23,457 bases of DNA from Desulfobacterales bacterium. GTDB taxonomy: Bacteria > Desulfobacterota > Desulfobacteria > Desulfobacterales > JAFDCJ01. Below the pieces are notes generated by a model. It was not told the origin of the DNA, made no database searches, and saw only the letters and a program-made list of their open reading frames with translations. The position numbers were made by a program, and so were the translations under genes. The first letter of the stretch is position 1. Each line of letters begins with the position of its first letter. Location: contig CP070771.1 of assembly GCA_020345785.1 (NCBI GenBank), forward strand, positions 6,039,847 to 6,063,303, written 5' to 3'. Of this stretch, positions 7,170 through 14,999 are shown piece after piece.

Positions 7170-8447
7170 ATGAAAAGTCCAAGATTTTATTACGGCTGGA
7201 TCATTGTAGCCATCGCATTCGTGTCCATGGGGTTCTGGTTCGGGATTCGCTCAAATTTTGGGGTCTTCTACGCCGCCCTGCTGGAAGATTTTGGCTGGAA
7301 CCGCGCGGGATCCGCCGGTGTGCAGTCCCTGGCCATGCTGACCTATACCGTCATGGCCCCGCTGGCCGGGGGACTTATCGACCGCTGTGGTCCCCGCAGA
7401 ATCATCGTGCCCGGAATTTTCGTACTGTGTGCGGGGCTGCTGCTGTGCGCTACCATCAAAAGCCTGCCCCAATTTTACCTGTATTACGGGTTGATCGTGG
7501 GTACCGGCGCCACCAGTATCGGCATTGTCTGCTATTCCGCCATCATGGCCCATTGGTTCGAGAAAAAGCGAGGTTTTGCCAGCGGGGTGGCCGTCTCCGG
7601 CATGGGACTGGGCACCTTTGTCTGGGTTTACCTGGCTCAGTACCTGATCTCCCTGTGGGACTGGCGTACAGCCTTTGCCGTCCTGGCATTGCTGTATCTC
7701 GTGATTTTGGTGCCCTTGAACCTGTGGTTGCTGCGACACAAACCCGAAGATCTCGGCCTGCAGGTGGACGGCAATTCGGCCTTGTCCAGGAAAAATTCCT
7801 TGGATCCGGTTCGTCCTGCGCCCGCAGCGGATTGGACCATTTGGCAAGTTTTGAAATCCGGTCGGTTCTGGGCGCTGATGAGTTTGGCCTTCTTTTCTGT
7901 TTTCGCCGTATACGTGGTGATGGTGCACAGTGTCAAGTTCCTCATGGACATTGGGATCGACAAAATGACGGCGGCCTTGATTCTGGCCCTGACGGGCGTG
8001 GTATCATCAATATTCCGCATCTTCTGGGGCTGGCTTTCAGATCGAATCGGGCGGGAGCCGACCTACACCTTGGGCATGGCTTTTGGATGCCTGGGAGCCG
8101 GCGCCCTGCTCATGTTGGCGTCCACCCAGGCACGTTTTTTTGCCTATGGATTTTTTGTGTTTTTCGGCATGGGCTGGGGTGTGGCCGCTCCCATTTTCAT
8201 GGCGGCATCGGCGGATCTGTTCAAAGGCAGGGTTTACGGTTTGGTTTACGGATTGATCGAGGGCGCCATTGGTGCTGCAGGCGCTCTTGGGGCCTGGCTG
8301 GGGGGATTTATCTTTGACAGAACCGGCAGTTACCATGGGGCATTTGTTCTTGTGCTCTTAGCCTTCGGCATCTCCACGGTTTTCGTATGGCTGGCCGCAC
8401 CGCGCAAGTACCGGCACCCGGCGTCTGAACTTTCAAAAAAGATCTGA
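7170..8447 (+). CDS. MFS transporter, monocarboxylate/OFA-like
   Basis: A 425-residue, 12-helix MFS carrier. Motif A is clear in both halves: GGLIDRCGPRR at residues 67-77 between helices 2 and 3, and GWLSDRIGRE at about 287 between helices 8 and 9. The hydrophilic central loop spans about 190-225. FYYGWIIVAIAF at the N-terminus is typical of the OFA/monocarboxylate-porter group, which suggests uptake or exchange of a small organic acid. The ATG at 7170 has no good Shine-Dalgarno site because repeat sequence runs up to it. The hydrophobic first helix starts at residue 10, so the start is probably right. It is separated from the downstream alcohol dehydrogenase by 330 bp and is probably not co-transcribed with it. 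Confidence 0.88.
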   Translation: MKSPRFYYGWIIVAIAFVSMGFWFGIRSNFGVFYAALLEDFGWNRAGSAGVQSLAMLTYTVMAPLAGGLIDRCGPRRIIVPGIFVLCAGLLLCATIKSLPQFYLYYGLIVGTGATSIGIVCYSAIMAHWFEKKRGFASGVAVSGMGLGTFVWVYLAQYLISLWDWRTAFAVLALLYLVILVPLNLWLLRHKPEDLGLQVDGNSALSRKNSLDPVRPAPAADWTIWQVLKSGRFWALMSLAFFSVFAVYVVMVHSVKFLMDIGIDKMTAALILALTGVVSSIFRIFWGWLSDRIGREPTYTLGMAFGCLGAGALLMLASTQARFFAYGFFVFFGMGWGVAAPIFMAASADLFKGRVYGLVYGLIEGAIGAAGALGAWLGGFIFDRTGSYHGAFVLVLLAFGISTVFVWLAAPRKYRHPASELSKKI

Positions 8448-8777
8448 AATCATGCACTTTGGAAAATCCCATCGAATCATCCTCAACTGAATGATCCGCC
8501 AGGATCCATGACCCGGTTCCTGATCCGTGCCGGAGTCTCTGCATGCCATTTACCTGTCAGACAAAAAGTCTATTGCCCCTAACTCAAAAGCGGGGTAAGG
8601 ATAATGCAGCTGATTCTATACATAACGACATAAATCATTGTCCATACATACACAGCGTTCTGCCTATTGACACTGCACGGCAGTCTAATAATCAATCATA
8701 TAAGGGCGAATGCCGAAGTAATTATGACGCTGTGTATAAAATGTGAAACGCTTCCAATTTTTGAAGGAGGAGAAAAA
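8448..8777. other. 330-bp non-coding leader of the alcohol dehydrogenase gene
   Basis: No convincing gene: a 67-codon frame at 8543-8746 has no ribosome-binding site and no family character. An 11-bp perfect inverted repeat, ATACACAGCGT (8648-8658) and ACGCTGTGTAT (8727-8737), brackets a consensus-like -35 box TTGACA at 8667-8672, but no good -10 lies 16-18 bp downstream. CTGCC at 8660-8664 and GGCAG at 8679-8683 form a smaller nested inverted repeat. The arrangement suggests an operator or structured leader for the downstream gene. Confidence 0.4.
8764..8772 (+). promoter_or_regulatory. Ribosome-binding site deciding the alcohol dehydrogenase start
   Basis: AAGGAGGAG sits 5 bases before the ATG at 8778. 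The open frame continues upstream to a TTG at 8667, but those 37 codons lack family character and overlap the putative -35 box, so 8778 is chosen. Confidence 0.85.
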
Positions 8778-9953
8778 ATGGACATCACCAAAATCTTTGA
8801 ATTCAAGTTGCCTACTCGGATTCTATTCGGCGTAAACCTGGTTGACAGCCTGGGCGAAGAGGTCAAGGCTTTGGGGATAAAACGAGTGCTGCTGGTGACC
8901 GACAAGGGGGTCGTCAACGCCGGGCTGCTCGAGCGCGTGACCCATGCATTGGACGCATCTGCCATCGACTACGCGATCTTTGATTCCGTGGAAGCCAATC
9001 CCACCACCACGACTGTTAACAACGGTGCTGAAATTTTCCGAAAGAATACCTGCGACGGGCTTGTGGCGTTGGGCGGCGGCAGCCCCATGGATGCCGCCAA
9101 GGGTATCGGGGTGCAGGCAACCCACGAAGGCGACATCATGGATTATTCCCGGCGGGTAGGCAAACCGATTCAAAACATCACACCGCCGCTGGTTGCCATT
9201 CCGACAACCGCCGGAACCGGCAGTGAGGTCACCTGGGTATCCGTTCTGGTGGATCCCAAGGACAAAGTGAAAATTGTCGTTCCCAGCCCATACATTGCGG
9301 CCAATGTGGCCCTGGTGGATCCGTCTTTAACCGCCTCGCTGCCGCCGGCGGTAACTGCTTTCACCGGAATGGACGCCCTGACCCATGCCATCGAAGCCTA
9401 TGTGTCTATAAAATCACAACCGATCGCGGACAGCCTGGCATGGGAGGCCATTCAATTGATCAGCTCCAATCTGCGGGAAGCAGTCGGCAACGGCGACAAC
9501 CTGTCGGCCCGCGCCGGCATGCTGCTGGCCAGTACCATGGCCGGCATGGCCTTCGTCAACGCCTCGGTCGGTCTGGTGCATGCCGTAGCTCACGCACTGG
9601 GGGGCTTTTTCAACATTGCCCACGGAATTGCCAATGCCGTCATGCTGCCCCTGGTGATGCGTCTGAGCCTGATCGGCAACCCGGGCAAATACGCCGACAT
9701 TGCGGTGGCAATGGGAGAAAGCGTCGAGGGGCTCAGCGAAATGGAAGCAGCGCGTGAAGCTGTCTTCGCGGTGGAAAGCCTGGCGGCAGATGTCGGTATT
9801 CCCCAGGATTTGAAACAACTGGGAGCGGATCCCGCCCGAATCAGCGATCTGGCGGATGAAACCATGAACCAGTCAGGCGCATATCCATTCAACCCCCGCA
9901 AGGTCGGCAAACAGGAGATCGTGCAGTTGTTTGAACAGGCGTTTGAACTTTAA
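8778..9953 (+). CDS. Iron-containing alcohol dehydrogenase (group III)
   Basis: A 391-residue cytoplasmic NAD(P)-dependent alcohol/aldehyde oxidoreductase. The dinucleotide motif GGGSPMDAAK starts at residue 99. The four metal ligands of the family are all present: D199 and H203 in GMDALTH, H268 in GLVHAVAH, and H282 in AHGIANA. The usual family length is about 380-390 residues. It probably interconverts a primary alcohol or diol and its aldehyde; the exact substrate is not readable. The two MFS carriers and the SDR upstream fit an organic acid/alcohol fermentation or oxidation neighbourhood. The start is well supported by AAGGAGGAG at 5-base spacing. No intrinsic terminator is visible after the stop. 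Confidence 0.95.
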   Translation: MDITKIFEFKLPTRILFGVNLVDSLGEEVKALGIKRVLLVTDKGVVNAGLLERVTHALDASAIDYAIFDSVEANPTTTTVNNGAEIFRKNTCDGLVALGGGSPMDAAKGIGVQATHEGDIMDYSRRVGKPIQNITPPLVAIPTTAGTGSEVTWVSVLVDPKDKVKIVVPSPYIAANVALVDPSLTASLPPAVTAFTGMDALTHAIEAYVSIKSQPIADSLAWEAIQLISSNLREAVGNGDNLSARAGMLLASTMAGMAFVNASVGLVHAVAHALGGFFNIAHGIANAVMLPLVMRLSLIGNPGKYADIAVAMGESVEGLSEMEAAREAVFAVESLAADVGIPQDLKQLGADPARISDLADETMNQSGAYPFNPRKVGKQEIVQLFEQAFEL

Positions 9954-10155
9954 AATGTTATTTGTATAGAAGCGTCAAAATTAAACTCGTTTTCGCTTTT
10001 TCCGGTCAATTATATAACCAGTGCGCCAGGTTGAGCGGATGGCTTGACTTCGATGCCCCGATCATTAAGTTTATTCATAAGTTACATCTGAAAATTTCGG
10101 TTTCCGGCCTACGACGCGTCTGTTGCTTTAATATAAATCACCGAATCGATTGGTT

Positions 10156-11028
10156 ATGAACGCAGCGCTCAACAAATCAGCCCAAAAAATTGCTGCTGTG
10201 CTCATAGGTATCGTTGCTGTCTTTTATCTGTCGGCCTGCAGCTATCTATGGGCTCGACAGAGCCGCTACATTTTCAGCCCCGCAACGGTCCTTAGAAATA
10301 CTCCGGCCGATCGAGGTCTGGCCTTCGAAGATGTCTACCTGACCGTTTACACCCAGGGCAACCAACCGGAACGACTCCATGCCTGGTGGGTGCCGGCACC
10401 CAACGATTCCGGCAGAACACTTCTCTATCTGCACGGAAGTGCGCTGAACATCGGAGCCAACGTCACCCATGTCAAACGGTTCCACAAGCTTGGGTTTTCC
10501 GTGTTTATCATTTCGTATCGAGGCTATGGGAAAAGTGACGGATCCTTTCCAACTGAGGCCCAGGTCAACGAGGATGCAGAGGCGGCCTGGCATTACCTGA
10601 CAAACGACCGGCAGATCGATCCGGCCCAAATAGTTATCTACGGGCATTCCCTGGGTGGCGCCGTCGGTATTCAGCTGGCTTTGAATCACCCGCAGGCCGG
10701 CGGCTTGATTGTAGAGGCCACGTTCACCTCGATATACGATATGGCCATGCTGAAAAAGACTTACAGCCTTTTTCCCATCCGGCTCATTCTTGACCAGCAT
10801 TTCGACTCCCTCAGCAAAGTCGACCGACTGAGCCTGCCGGTGCTATTTATGCATGGCACGGCTGACAACCTTGTGCCGGCAGACATGAGTCGCGAATTGT
10901 ATGCCCGTGCAAATCCCCCGAAACGTCTGACACTTATTCCCGGAGGGGGTCACAACAACAGTGCGGCCGTCGGAGGGCAGCTGTATCTGGATGCCGTTCA
11001 GGACTTCGCAGATACCGCTATTTATTGA
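10156..11028 (+). CDS. Alpha/beta hydrolase, probable lipoprotein
   Basis: A 290-residue hydrolase of the ABHD13/Bem46 and YfhR-like group. The triad is readable: nucleophile S165 in YGHSLGG, D237 in HGTADNLVP, and H266 in GGGHNN. YLHGSALN supplies the oxyanion region. The N-terminus has a hydrophobic stretch (12-27) ending in the lipobox LSAC with C28, so it may be a lipid-anchored protein outside the cytoplasmic membrane. A membrane-anchored form without cleavage is the alternative. It presumably cleaves esters; the substrate is unknown. An in-frame TTG at 10150 is an alternative start. No strong ribosome-binding site is visible for either. The preceding 200-bp gap shows nothing recognisable. 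Confidence 0.85.
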   Translation: MNAALNKSAQKIAAVLIGIVAVFYLSACSYLWARQSRYIFSPATVLRNTPADRGLAFEDVYLTVYTQGNQPERLHAWWVPAPNDSGRTLLYLHGSALNIGANVTHVKRFHKLGFSVFIISYRGYGKSDGSFPTEAQVNEDAEAAWHYLTNDRQIDPAQIVIYGHSLGGAVGIQLALNHPQAGGLIVEATFTSIYDMAMLKKTYSLFPIRLILDQHFDSLSKVDRLSLPVLFMHGTADNLVPADMSRELYARANPPKRLTLIPGGGHNNSAAVGGQLYLDAVQDFADTAIY

Positions 11029-11121
11029 AATTTGGAAAGCTTGGCCCTCCTTTTATCTCAGACATTCCTGCGTCAGGGCGGATTTTTCAACCATGTTCGA
11101 ACGGTTGCATGGAGCATCAAA

Positions 11122-11141
11122 GCCGCGGTTGTCACCGCGGC
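11122..11141. terminator. GC-rich hairpin downstream of the hydrolase gene
   Basis: GCCGCGGT (11122-11129) and ACCGCGGC (11134-11141) pair perfectly over 8 bp around TGTC, about 95 bp after the hydrolase stop and 80 bp before the next start. There is no T-run. It is a candidate terminator or attenuator between the two genes. Confidence 0.4.
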
Positions 11142-11220
11142 GAGTGTTTAGCCATTCAGGGATGCAACGAATAATAGGCCGGTTGACACATCATCAGGTT
11201 TCATATGAGAGGTCAGATCA

Positions 11221-12027
11221 ATGCAGCTGCGCTATGATCCCTATCAAATATTTAGATCCAGCAAAAGCCCGGCAGGGCTTTATGCGCGGCAGAAATGGCT
11301 GAGCGAAGCCGGCACCGCGTCCTGGCAGCAGGATTTTCAGCAAACCGTTGCCGAACTTTATGCGGGACAGTCAGCCGACGGGAGCTGGCGCGGTTCCGCC
11401 CGCGAAACCGTCAGGCGACTCTTTGGGCTGCACCTGACGGTCAGAGAGCCCGACACCCGTATTCATGCGGCTCTTGACTGGTTGATGCAGCAGATTCGGT
11501 TACCCTATGTGGATGAAGAGAATGACGCTGAAGCGCTCACCGATGAATCCTTGATGGGCCTGCCGTTTGTTGCCGGCCGCCGGGATATTTTTACTGCCGC
11601 CGCCACTCTTTTCCTTTCCACCATATTTGGACGGTCGGAAGATCCGACGATCGTTGGGATCTATCAGCGCCTGACAAAGGCAATCCGTCAAGATCAGGAC
11701 GTGGAACCGGATATCGCCTCTTTGTGCAATGTCCTGCGAGCACTGGTGGTCAATCCGAAATATAGCAATGACCGTTTCACTGCGCAGGCGTTAGAAGCAC
11801 TCGCCAAACGACAGCGCCAAACAGGTGAATGGGAGCCACCGATTCCATTCTATCAAACTCTCAATGCACTGGCGCACCTGGACTCAGTGTTGGCTGACGC
11901 CCAGCTGGACAAAGCCTTCAATAAATTGGCGGCGTCTCAAAAAAGAGGTGGCAGCTGGTCGAATGGCCAACCGGAGTGGAATACATTTCTTGCGGTGCAT
12001 GCGTTGCGAAACAAAGCCAGGATCTAA
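11221..12027 (+). CDS. Small alpha-toroid protein with QW-type (terpene cyclase/prenyltransferase-like) repeats
   Basis: A 268-residue, soluble-looking, helix-rich protein. Three QW-like motifs are visible: QSADGSW (50-56), QRQTGEW (198-204) and QKRGGSW (240-246). They are spaced as in the alpha/alpha-barrel of squalene-hopene cyclases and prenyltransferase beta subunits. It is less than half the length of a cyclase (about 630 residues) and has no DxDD acid motif, so it is unlikely to be a cyclase itself. Such short toroid proteins have no general assigned function. The ATG at 11221 follows GAGAGGT, a moderate ribosome-binding site. Its stop lies only 4 bp from the convergent stop of the endonuclease-fold gene, leaving no room for a separate terminator. 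Confidence 0.75.
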   Translation: MQLRYDPYQIFRSSKSPAGLYARQKWLSEAGTASWQQDFQQTVAELYAGQSADGSWRGSARETVRRLFGLHLTVREPDTRIHAALDWLMQQIRLPYVDEENDAEALTDESLMGLPFVAGRRDIFTAAATLFLSTIFGRSEDPTIVGIYQRLTKAIRQDQDVEPDIASLCNVLRALVVNPKYSNDRFTAQALEALAKRQRQTGEWEPPIPFYQTLNALAHLDSVLADAQLDKAFNKLAASQKRGGSWSNGQPEWNTFLAVHALRNKARI

Positions 12028-12031
12028 AAGT

Positions 12032-12868
12032 TCAGTGTTTAAACCCAAATTGAAGATCCGCCACCACGGGGTCATGATCCATATTTGCGACTCGCTTGCC
12101 CTTCCAAGGACCGGAATGGGTGACATTCACATATTTGGATTCTACGAAGATATAATCCAGCCGGCGGTCAGGTTCGGCAGTCGATCCCGTATTCAGGGTG
12201 GCGTCGGAAAGGTGTTGCACGATGTAGTTGTAGGTTTCGACATCCAGGTATTCATCGTCGGTAAATAGATCGCGGCGCTTGTCAAGATCGATATCCAAAT
12301 TTAGGTCACCTGCCAAAATTTTTACTTTTGCGTTTTCCTCCTTCAGCAGCGCATCGGTGGTTTGCCCGAGCAATATGTTGCGCCGCTTAGCTGAGAACGG
12401 ATCCGCATGAACATTGATTGCCAGCACCGGCGGTTTGCCACTGGAGCGATAGATAATCAACAAAGCGCCTCGCGAATCGGCGCTCAGCAACCGGGTTTGG
12501 AGATATCCCCGCTGCCACAAAACTGCCAGATTGCGATAACCGCCGCGGGCCACCTTGGCATCCCAATGGAGGCCGAGCAGCCGGCTTAGGCGATGGGCTT
12601 GACGGGAACCGGCGACTTCCTGCAGTAAAACAACATCGGCGTCCAGTTCCGCCAGCACACCGGCAATGTGCGACAGAAACTTATCTTCTGGCAATTCAAT
12701 GGTTTTGCCGCCGGCGCCCCCGATATTCCAGGTGACGATCCGCAGCCCTTTGGGGTCGGGCTCGATCGGATAATAGGCGGTCTTCAAAGGTCGGTAGAGC
12801 CCATAGCCGGCTACTGCGAAACCAAGCGCCAGAACCAAAAATACTATTTCCAGTGCCTTTTCCCGCAT
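12032..12868 (-). CDS. Membrane-anchored endonuclease/exonuclease/phosphatase-family protein
   Basis: A 278-residue protein, last gene of a three-gene minus-strand operon. One hydrophobic segment (about 8-28) is followed by the metal-dependent EEP fold: N48 in TWNIGG, E84 in LLQEV, H154 in NVHAD, D188 and N190 in AGDLNLD, D238 in RLDYIFV, and H265 in the final DHDPVVADL. All catalytic positions expected of this family are present, so it is probably an active phosphodiesterase or phosphatase acting outside or at the membrane. The family is broad (nucleases, sphingomyelinases, inositol phosphatases), so the substrate is open. The start lies 6 bp after the permease stop, implying translational coupling. 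Confidence 0.85.
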   Translation of the reverse strand: MREKALEIVFLVLALGFAVAGYGLYRPLKTAYYPIEPDPKGLRIVTWNIGGAGGKTIELPEDKFLSHIAGVLAELDADVVLLQEVAGSRQAHRLSRLLGLHWDAKVARGGYRNLAVLWQRGYLQTRLLSADSRGALLIIYRSSGKPPVLAINVHADPFSAKRRNILLGQTTDALLKEENAKVKILAGDLNLDIDLDKRRDLFTDDEYLDVETYNYIVQHLSDATLNTGSTAEPDRRLDYIFVESKYVNVTHSGPWKGKRVANMDHDPVVADLQFGFKH

Positions 12869-12874
12869 GGCCGG

Positions 12875-13726
12875 CTACGTCTCCTCTCTGACGCGAAAGC
12901 GGTGGTAGGCCAGGGTTAAAAACCCAAAGGTGAAAGCAACCAATTTTGCGCCATCCCGCATGAGATCCTGCCAGGGGACCTCTTCGCGGAAGAGAAGGCG
13001 CCAGTATCCAATATAGGTGGTAAAAAGGTAGGGCTGCAGCGTGAAAAAAAAGTGGACCTGGCTGATGACGTAGAGCACGAGGTAGACGGCCACCGCGGCG
13101 GCCACGGCGTTTATGGGACTGCGGATCCACACCGACAGGAGAAAACTCATCGCCAGCGGGGGCATCAGGGCGATGCTCGCCGCCGGCCAGGCCAGCAAAA
13201 AAGCGCGCAGCGCCTGATTTTGGGTGAGATATTGGGGAGAGTCGGTCATCTGAAGTACTCCGGGATAGATGCGCAGCTCCCCCCAACCGACCGCAAATAG
13301 CCCGACAATCAGCGCTCCCGCCAGGAACACACCCACCAGAATCAGCGTGTAAATTGCGGCGAGGATGAGTTTGGCGGCAAAGATGCGGGAACGGGAAAGC
13401 GGACGCGCCAGCAACAAGTGAATGGTTTTGGCAGCCGTTTCCGATGCGAGTTGAGAACCGCCTTCAGCAGCGGCGAATATCGGCAGGACCATCAGCACCG
13501 CAAAATAAAAAGCGTACAGGGCAAAGGTCAGTCCGTTGAAATAGCTTCTGTTTTCGAAGGTGTACCGAAACTGGACCTGCCCGCCGGTTTCTTTTGCGGC
13601 ATAAGTATAAAACCCAAACAACATTAACGTGAGAAATAATGCCAGAGCCGCGCCGGCAACCGCCGGTCGCCAGGACCGAATTAGCTTGATTATTTCAAAT
13701 CGCCACAGCATCTTCCGCTGACTCAA
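12875..13726 (-). CDS. ABC-2 type transporter permease
   Basis: A 283-residue integral membrane protein with about six hydrophobic segments (near 22-41, 64-86, 117-146, 174-200, 206-230 and 258-274). The sequence ASETAAKTIHLLLARPLSR followed by a helix beginning RIFAAKL is the coupling-helix signature of the ABC-2/NosY-like permeases. It should form a homodimer with the ATPase encoded directly upstream. It starts with TTG at 13726 behind AGAGGAGGT, and the TTGA overlaps the TGA stop of the ATPase gene by 4 bp. Substrate unknown; the linked phosphodiesterase suggests an envelope or lipid-related task. Confidence 0.88.
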   Translation of the reverse strand: MSQRKMLWRFEIIKLIRSWRPAVAGAALALFLTLMLFGFYTYAAKETGGQVQFRYTFENRSYFNGLTFALYAFYFAVLMVLPIFAAAEGGSQLASETAAKTIHLLLARPLSRSRIFAAKLILAAIYTLILVGVFLAGALIVGLFAVGWGELRIYPGVLQMTDSPQYLTQNQALRAFLLAWPAASIALMPPLAMSFLLSVWIRSPINAVAAAVAVYLVLYVISQVHFFFTLQPYLFTTYIGYWRLLFREEVPWQDLMRDGAKLVAFTFGFLTLAYHRFRVREET

Positions 13727-14661
13727 ACCTCCTCTGAATCGTGCACCGCGCGTAATCGCTGCAACAAGGCATCTGCTAGGCTCGGGCGTTTTTCATGAAA
13801 TTCAATTAGCTTTAGACCCCTATCTAAAAGCAGCTTTGATGCTTCGTCAAGGCCGATGCTATCCGCAGGCAGGATAAGTTGCTCGCGGCCATTTCGCCTC
13901 GGTTCCACCCCCTGGGAACGAAACGCTTCTATTCCAACTTCAAGCTCGCCGGCTACCCTGATTACAATGTGCCTGCTGCCGTCCAACAATGCAGCGGGTG
14001 GGCCGGAAAACAGCGGCCTGCCGCCGGCTAGCACCAGCAGGGTATCGACCAGTTTTTCGACCTCGATCAGGAGGTGGCTGGCCAGCACGATGGTAATGCC
14101 GTATTCAGTCTGCAGCCGCTTCAGAATATCGCGCAATTCCAAAACAGCAACTGCATCCAGCCCGTCGGTCGGTTCGTCGAAGATCAGCAGCTCCGGTCTT
14201 GGTAAGAGGGCCTGGGCCAGCCCAAGACGCTGCATCATTCCGAACGAAAATGTCCGCACCTTATCGTGGGCGCGTTCGGCAAGACCCACTGTTTTGAGGG
14301 CTGTCCTGATCTCATGATCTTCGGGGCGCTGCGAACGCCGCAGACCCATAGCAGAGAGGTATTTAAGGTGCTGCCAGGCGCTGAGACTTTCATACAGGGG
14401 GGGCGGAGCAAATGCAAAGCGGGTACGGTACATGATGCGAGGGCGCTGTCGGTAAGGGTCGTGTCCAAACAACCGAATCAAGCCCGAGGTTGGTTTGATA
14501 AAGCCCGCCATAAGCTTTAAGAGGGTGGTTTTACCGGAACCGTTCGGTCCCACCAATCCCAGCATTTTTCCCGCCGTCAGCTGCAAATCGATGCCCTGCA
14601 CAGCGTATCGCCGGCCGAATCGTCGGTCGACCTTGCTCAATAAGATAATCGGTTGCTGCAT
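13723..14661 (-). CDS. ABC transporter ATP-binding protein
   Basis: A 312-residue ATPase, first gene of the minus-strand operon. Walker A is GPNGSGKT (38-45), the signature is the variant FSFGMMQR (138-145) in place of LSGGQQR, Walker B is LLIFDEPTDGLD (158-169), and the H-loop is H196. The Q-loop region reads AFAPPPLYESLS (about 83-94), where the usual Gln/Glu is missing. About 90 residues after the ATPase core form a C-terminal regulatory tail, as in the NatA/CcmA-like group. It works with the permease encoded next. The ATG at 14661 has no strong Shine-Dalgarno site. Confidence 0.9.
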   Translation of the reverse strand: MQQPIILLSKVDRRFGRRYAVQGIDLQLTAGKMLGLVGPNGSGKTTLLKLMAGFIKPTSGLIRLFGHDPYRQRPRIMYRTRFAFAPPPLYESLSAWQHLKYLSAMGLRRSQRPEDHEIRTALKTVGLAERAHDKVRTFSFGMMQRLGLAQALLPRPELLIFDEPTDGLDAVAVLELRDILKRLQTEYGITIVLASHLLIEVEKLVDTLLVLAGGRPLFSGPPAALLDGSRHIVIRVAGELEVGIEAFRSQGVEPRRNGREQLILPADSIGLDEASKLLLDRGLKLIEFHEKRPSLADALLQRLRAVHDSEEV

Positions 14662-14999
14662 GCAATCAACACCACGAATTTACTACCCTAACCCGGACCG
14701 GCCGGTTGGAGTGAAGCGTAAATCCCGATTTATCGGGGAACCAAAAAGGAAAAAGGGCCATTTCCGGTTGGAAACTAACGAATTTCAATTTCGCTATGCG
14801 GGTTCGGGTTTTATCATCAAGATAAACCACTGCGTGGCATAATCAAGAGAACAATCGTGGATGAGATCACATGGATGAATGCGGTCATTGCCTTGAAGAG
14901 CGTATCAGATTCTTCAAACTCATCCGTTTTCACCAAAACCGATTTGACGCCGGCCTCCCGATAAAACATTTTGGTGCTATCTGCCAGAAGAGATCGAAC
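14662..14999. other. Mostly non-coding region behind the decayed propeller gene
   Basis: No intact gene is seen. A hairpin CCCGAT/ATCGGG lies at 14724-14737, extended by one wobble pair, and ACCGGCCGGT at about 14697-14706 is a short palindrome. On the minus strand one phase stays open from about 15000 down to a TGA at 14819-14817, with protein-like composition (for example KMFYREAGVKSVLVKTDEF). It has no ribosome-binding site or family match I can name. It may be the displaced 3' end of the decayed gene or chance. The promoter of the ABC operon must lie near 14665-14720 but is not obvious. Confidence 0.4.

Noticed and set aside
8566..8578. 13-base match AAGTCTATTGCCC shared with 16822-16834
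   Set aside because: In a 23-kb window several 13-base matches are expected by chance, and the flanks do not align, so it is not called a repeat.
8576..8596. Possible attC-like or terminator structure around CCCCTAAC and GGGG
   Set aside because: No matching GTTRRRY core or integron-like pairing, and the stem is only 4 bp.
8543..8746. 67-codon open frame in the alcohol dehydrogenase leader
   Set aside because: No ribosome-binding site, an unlikely composition, and it overlaps the inverted repeat and the -35-like box.
8667..8777. TTG-initiated 37-residue extension of the iron alcohol dehydrogenase
   Set aside because: The family N-terminus starts at the ATG at 8778, which has an excellent ribosome-binding site.
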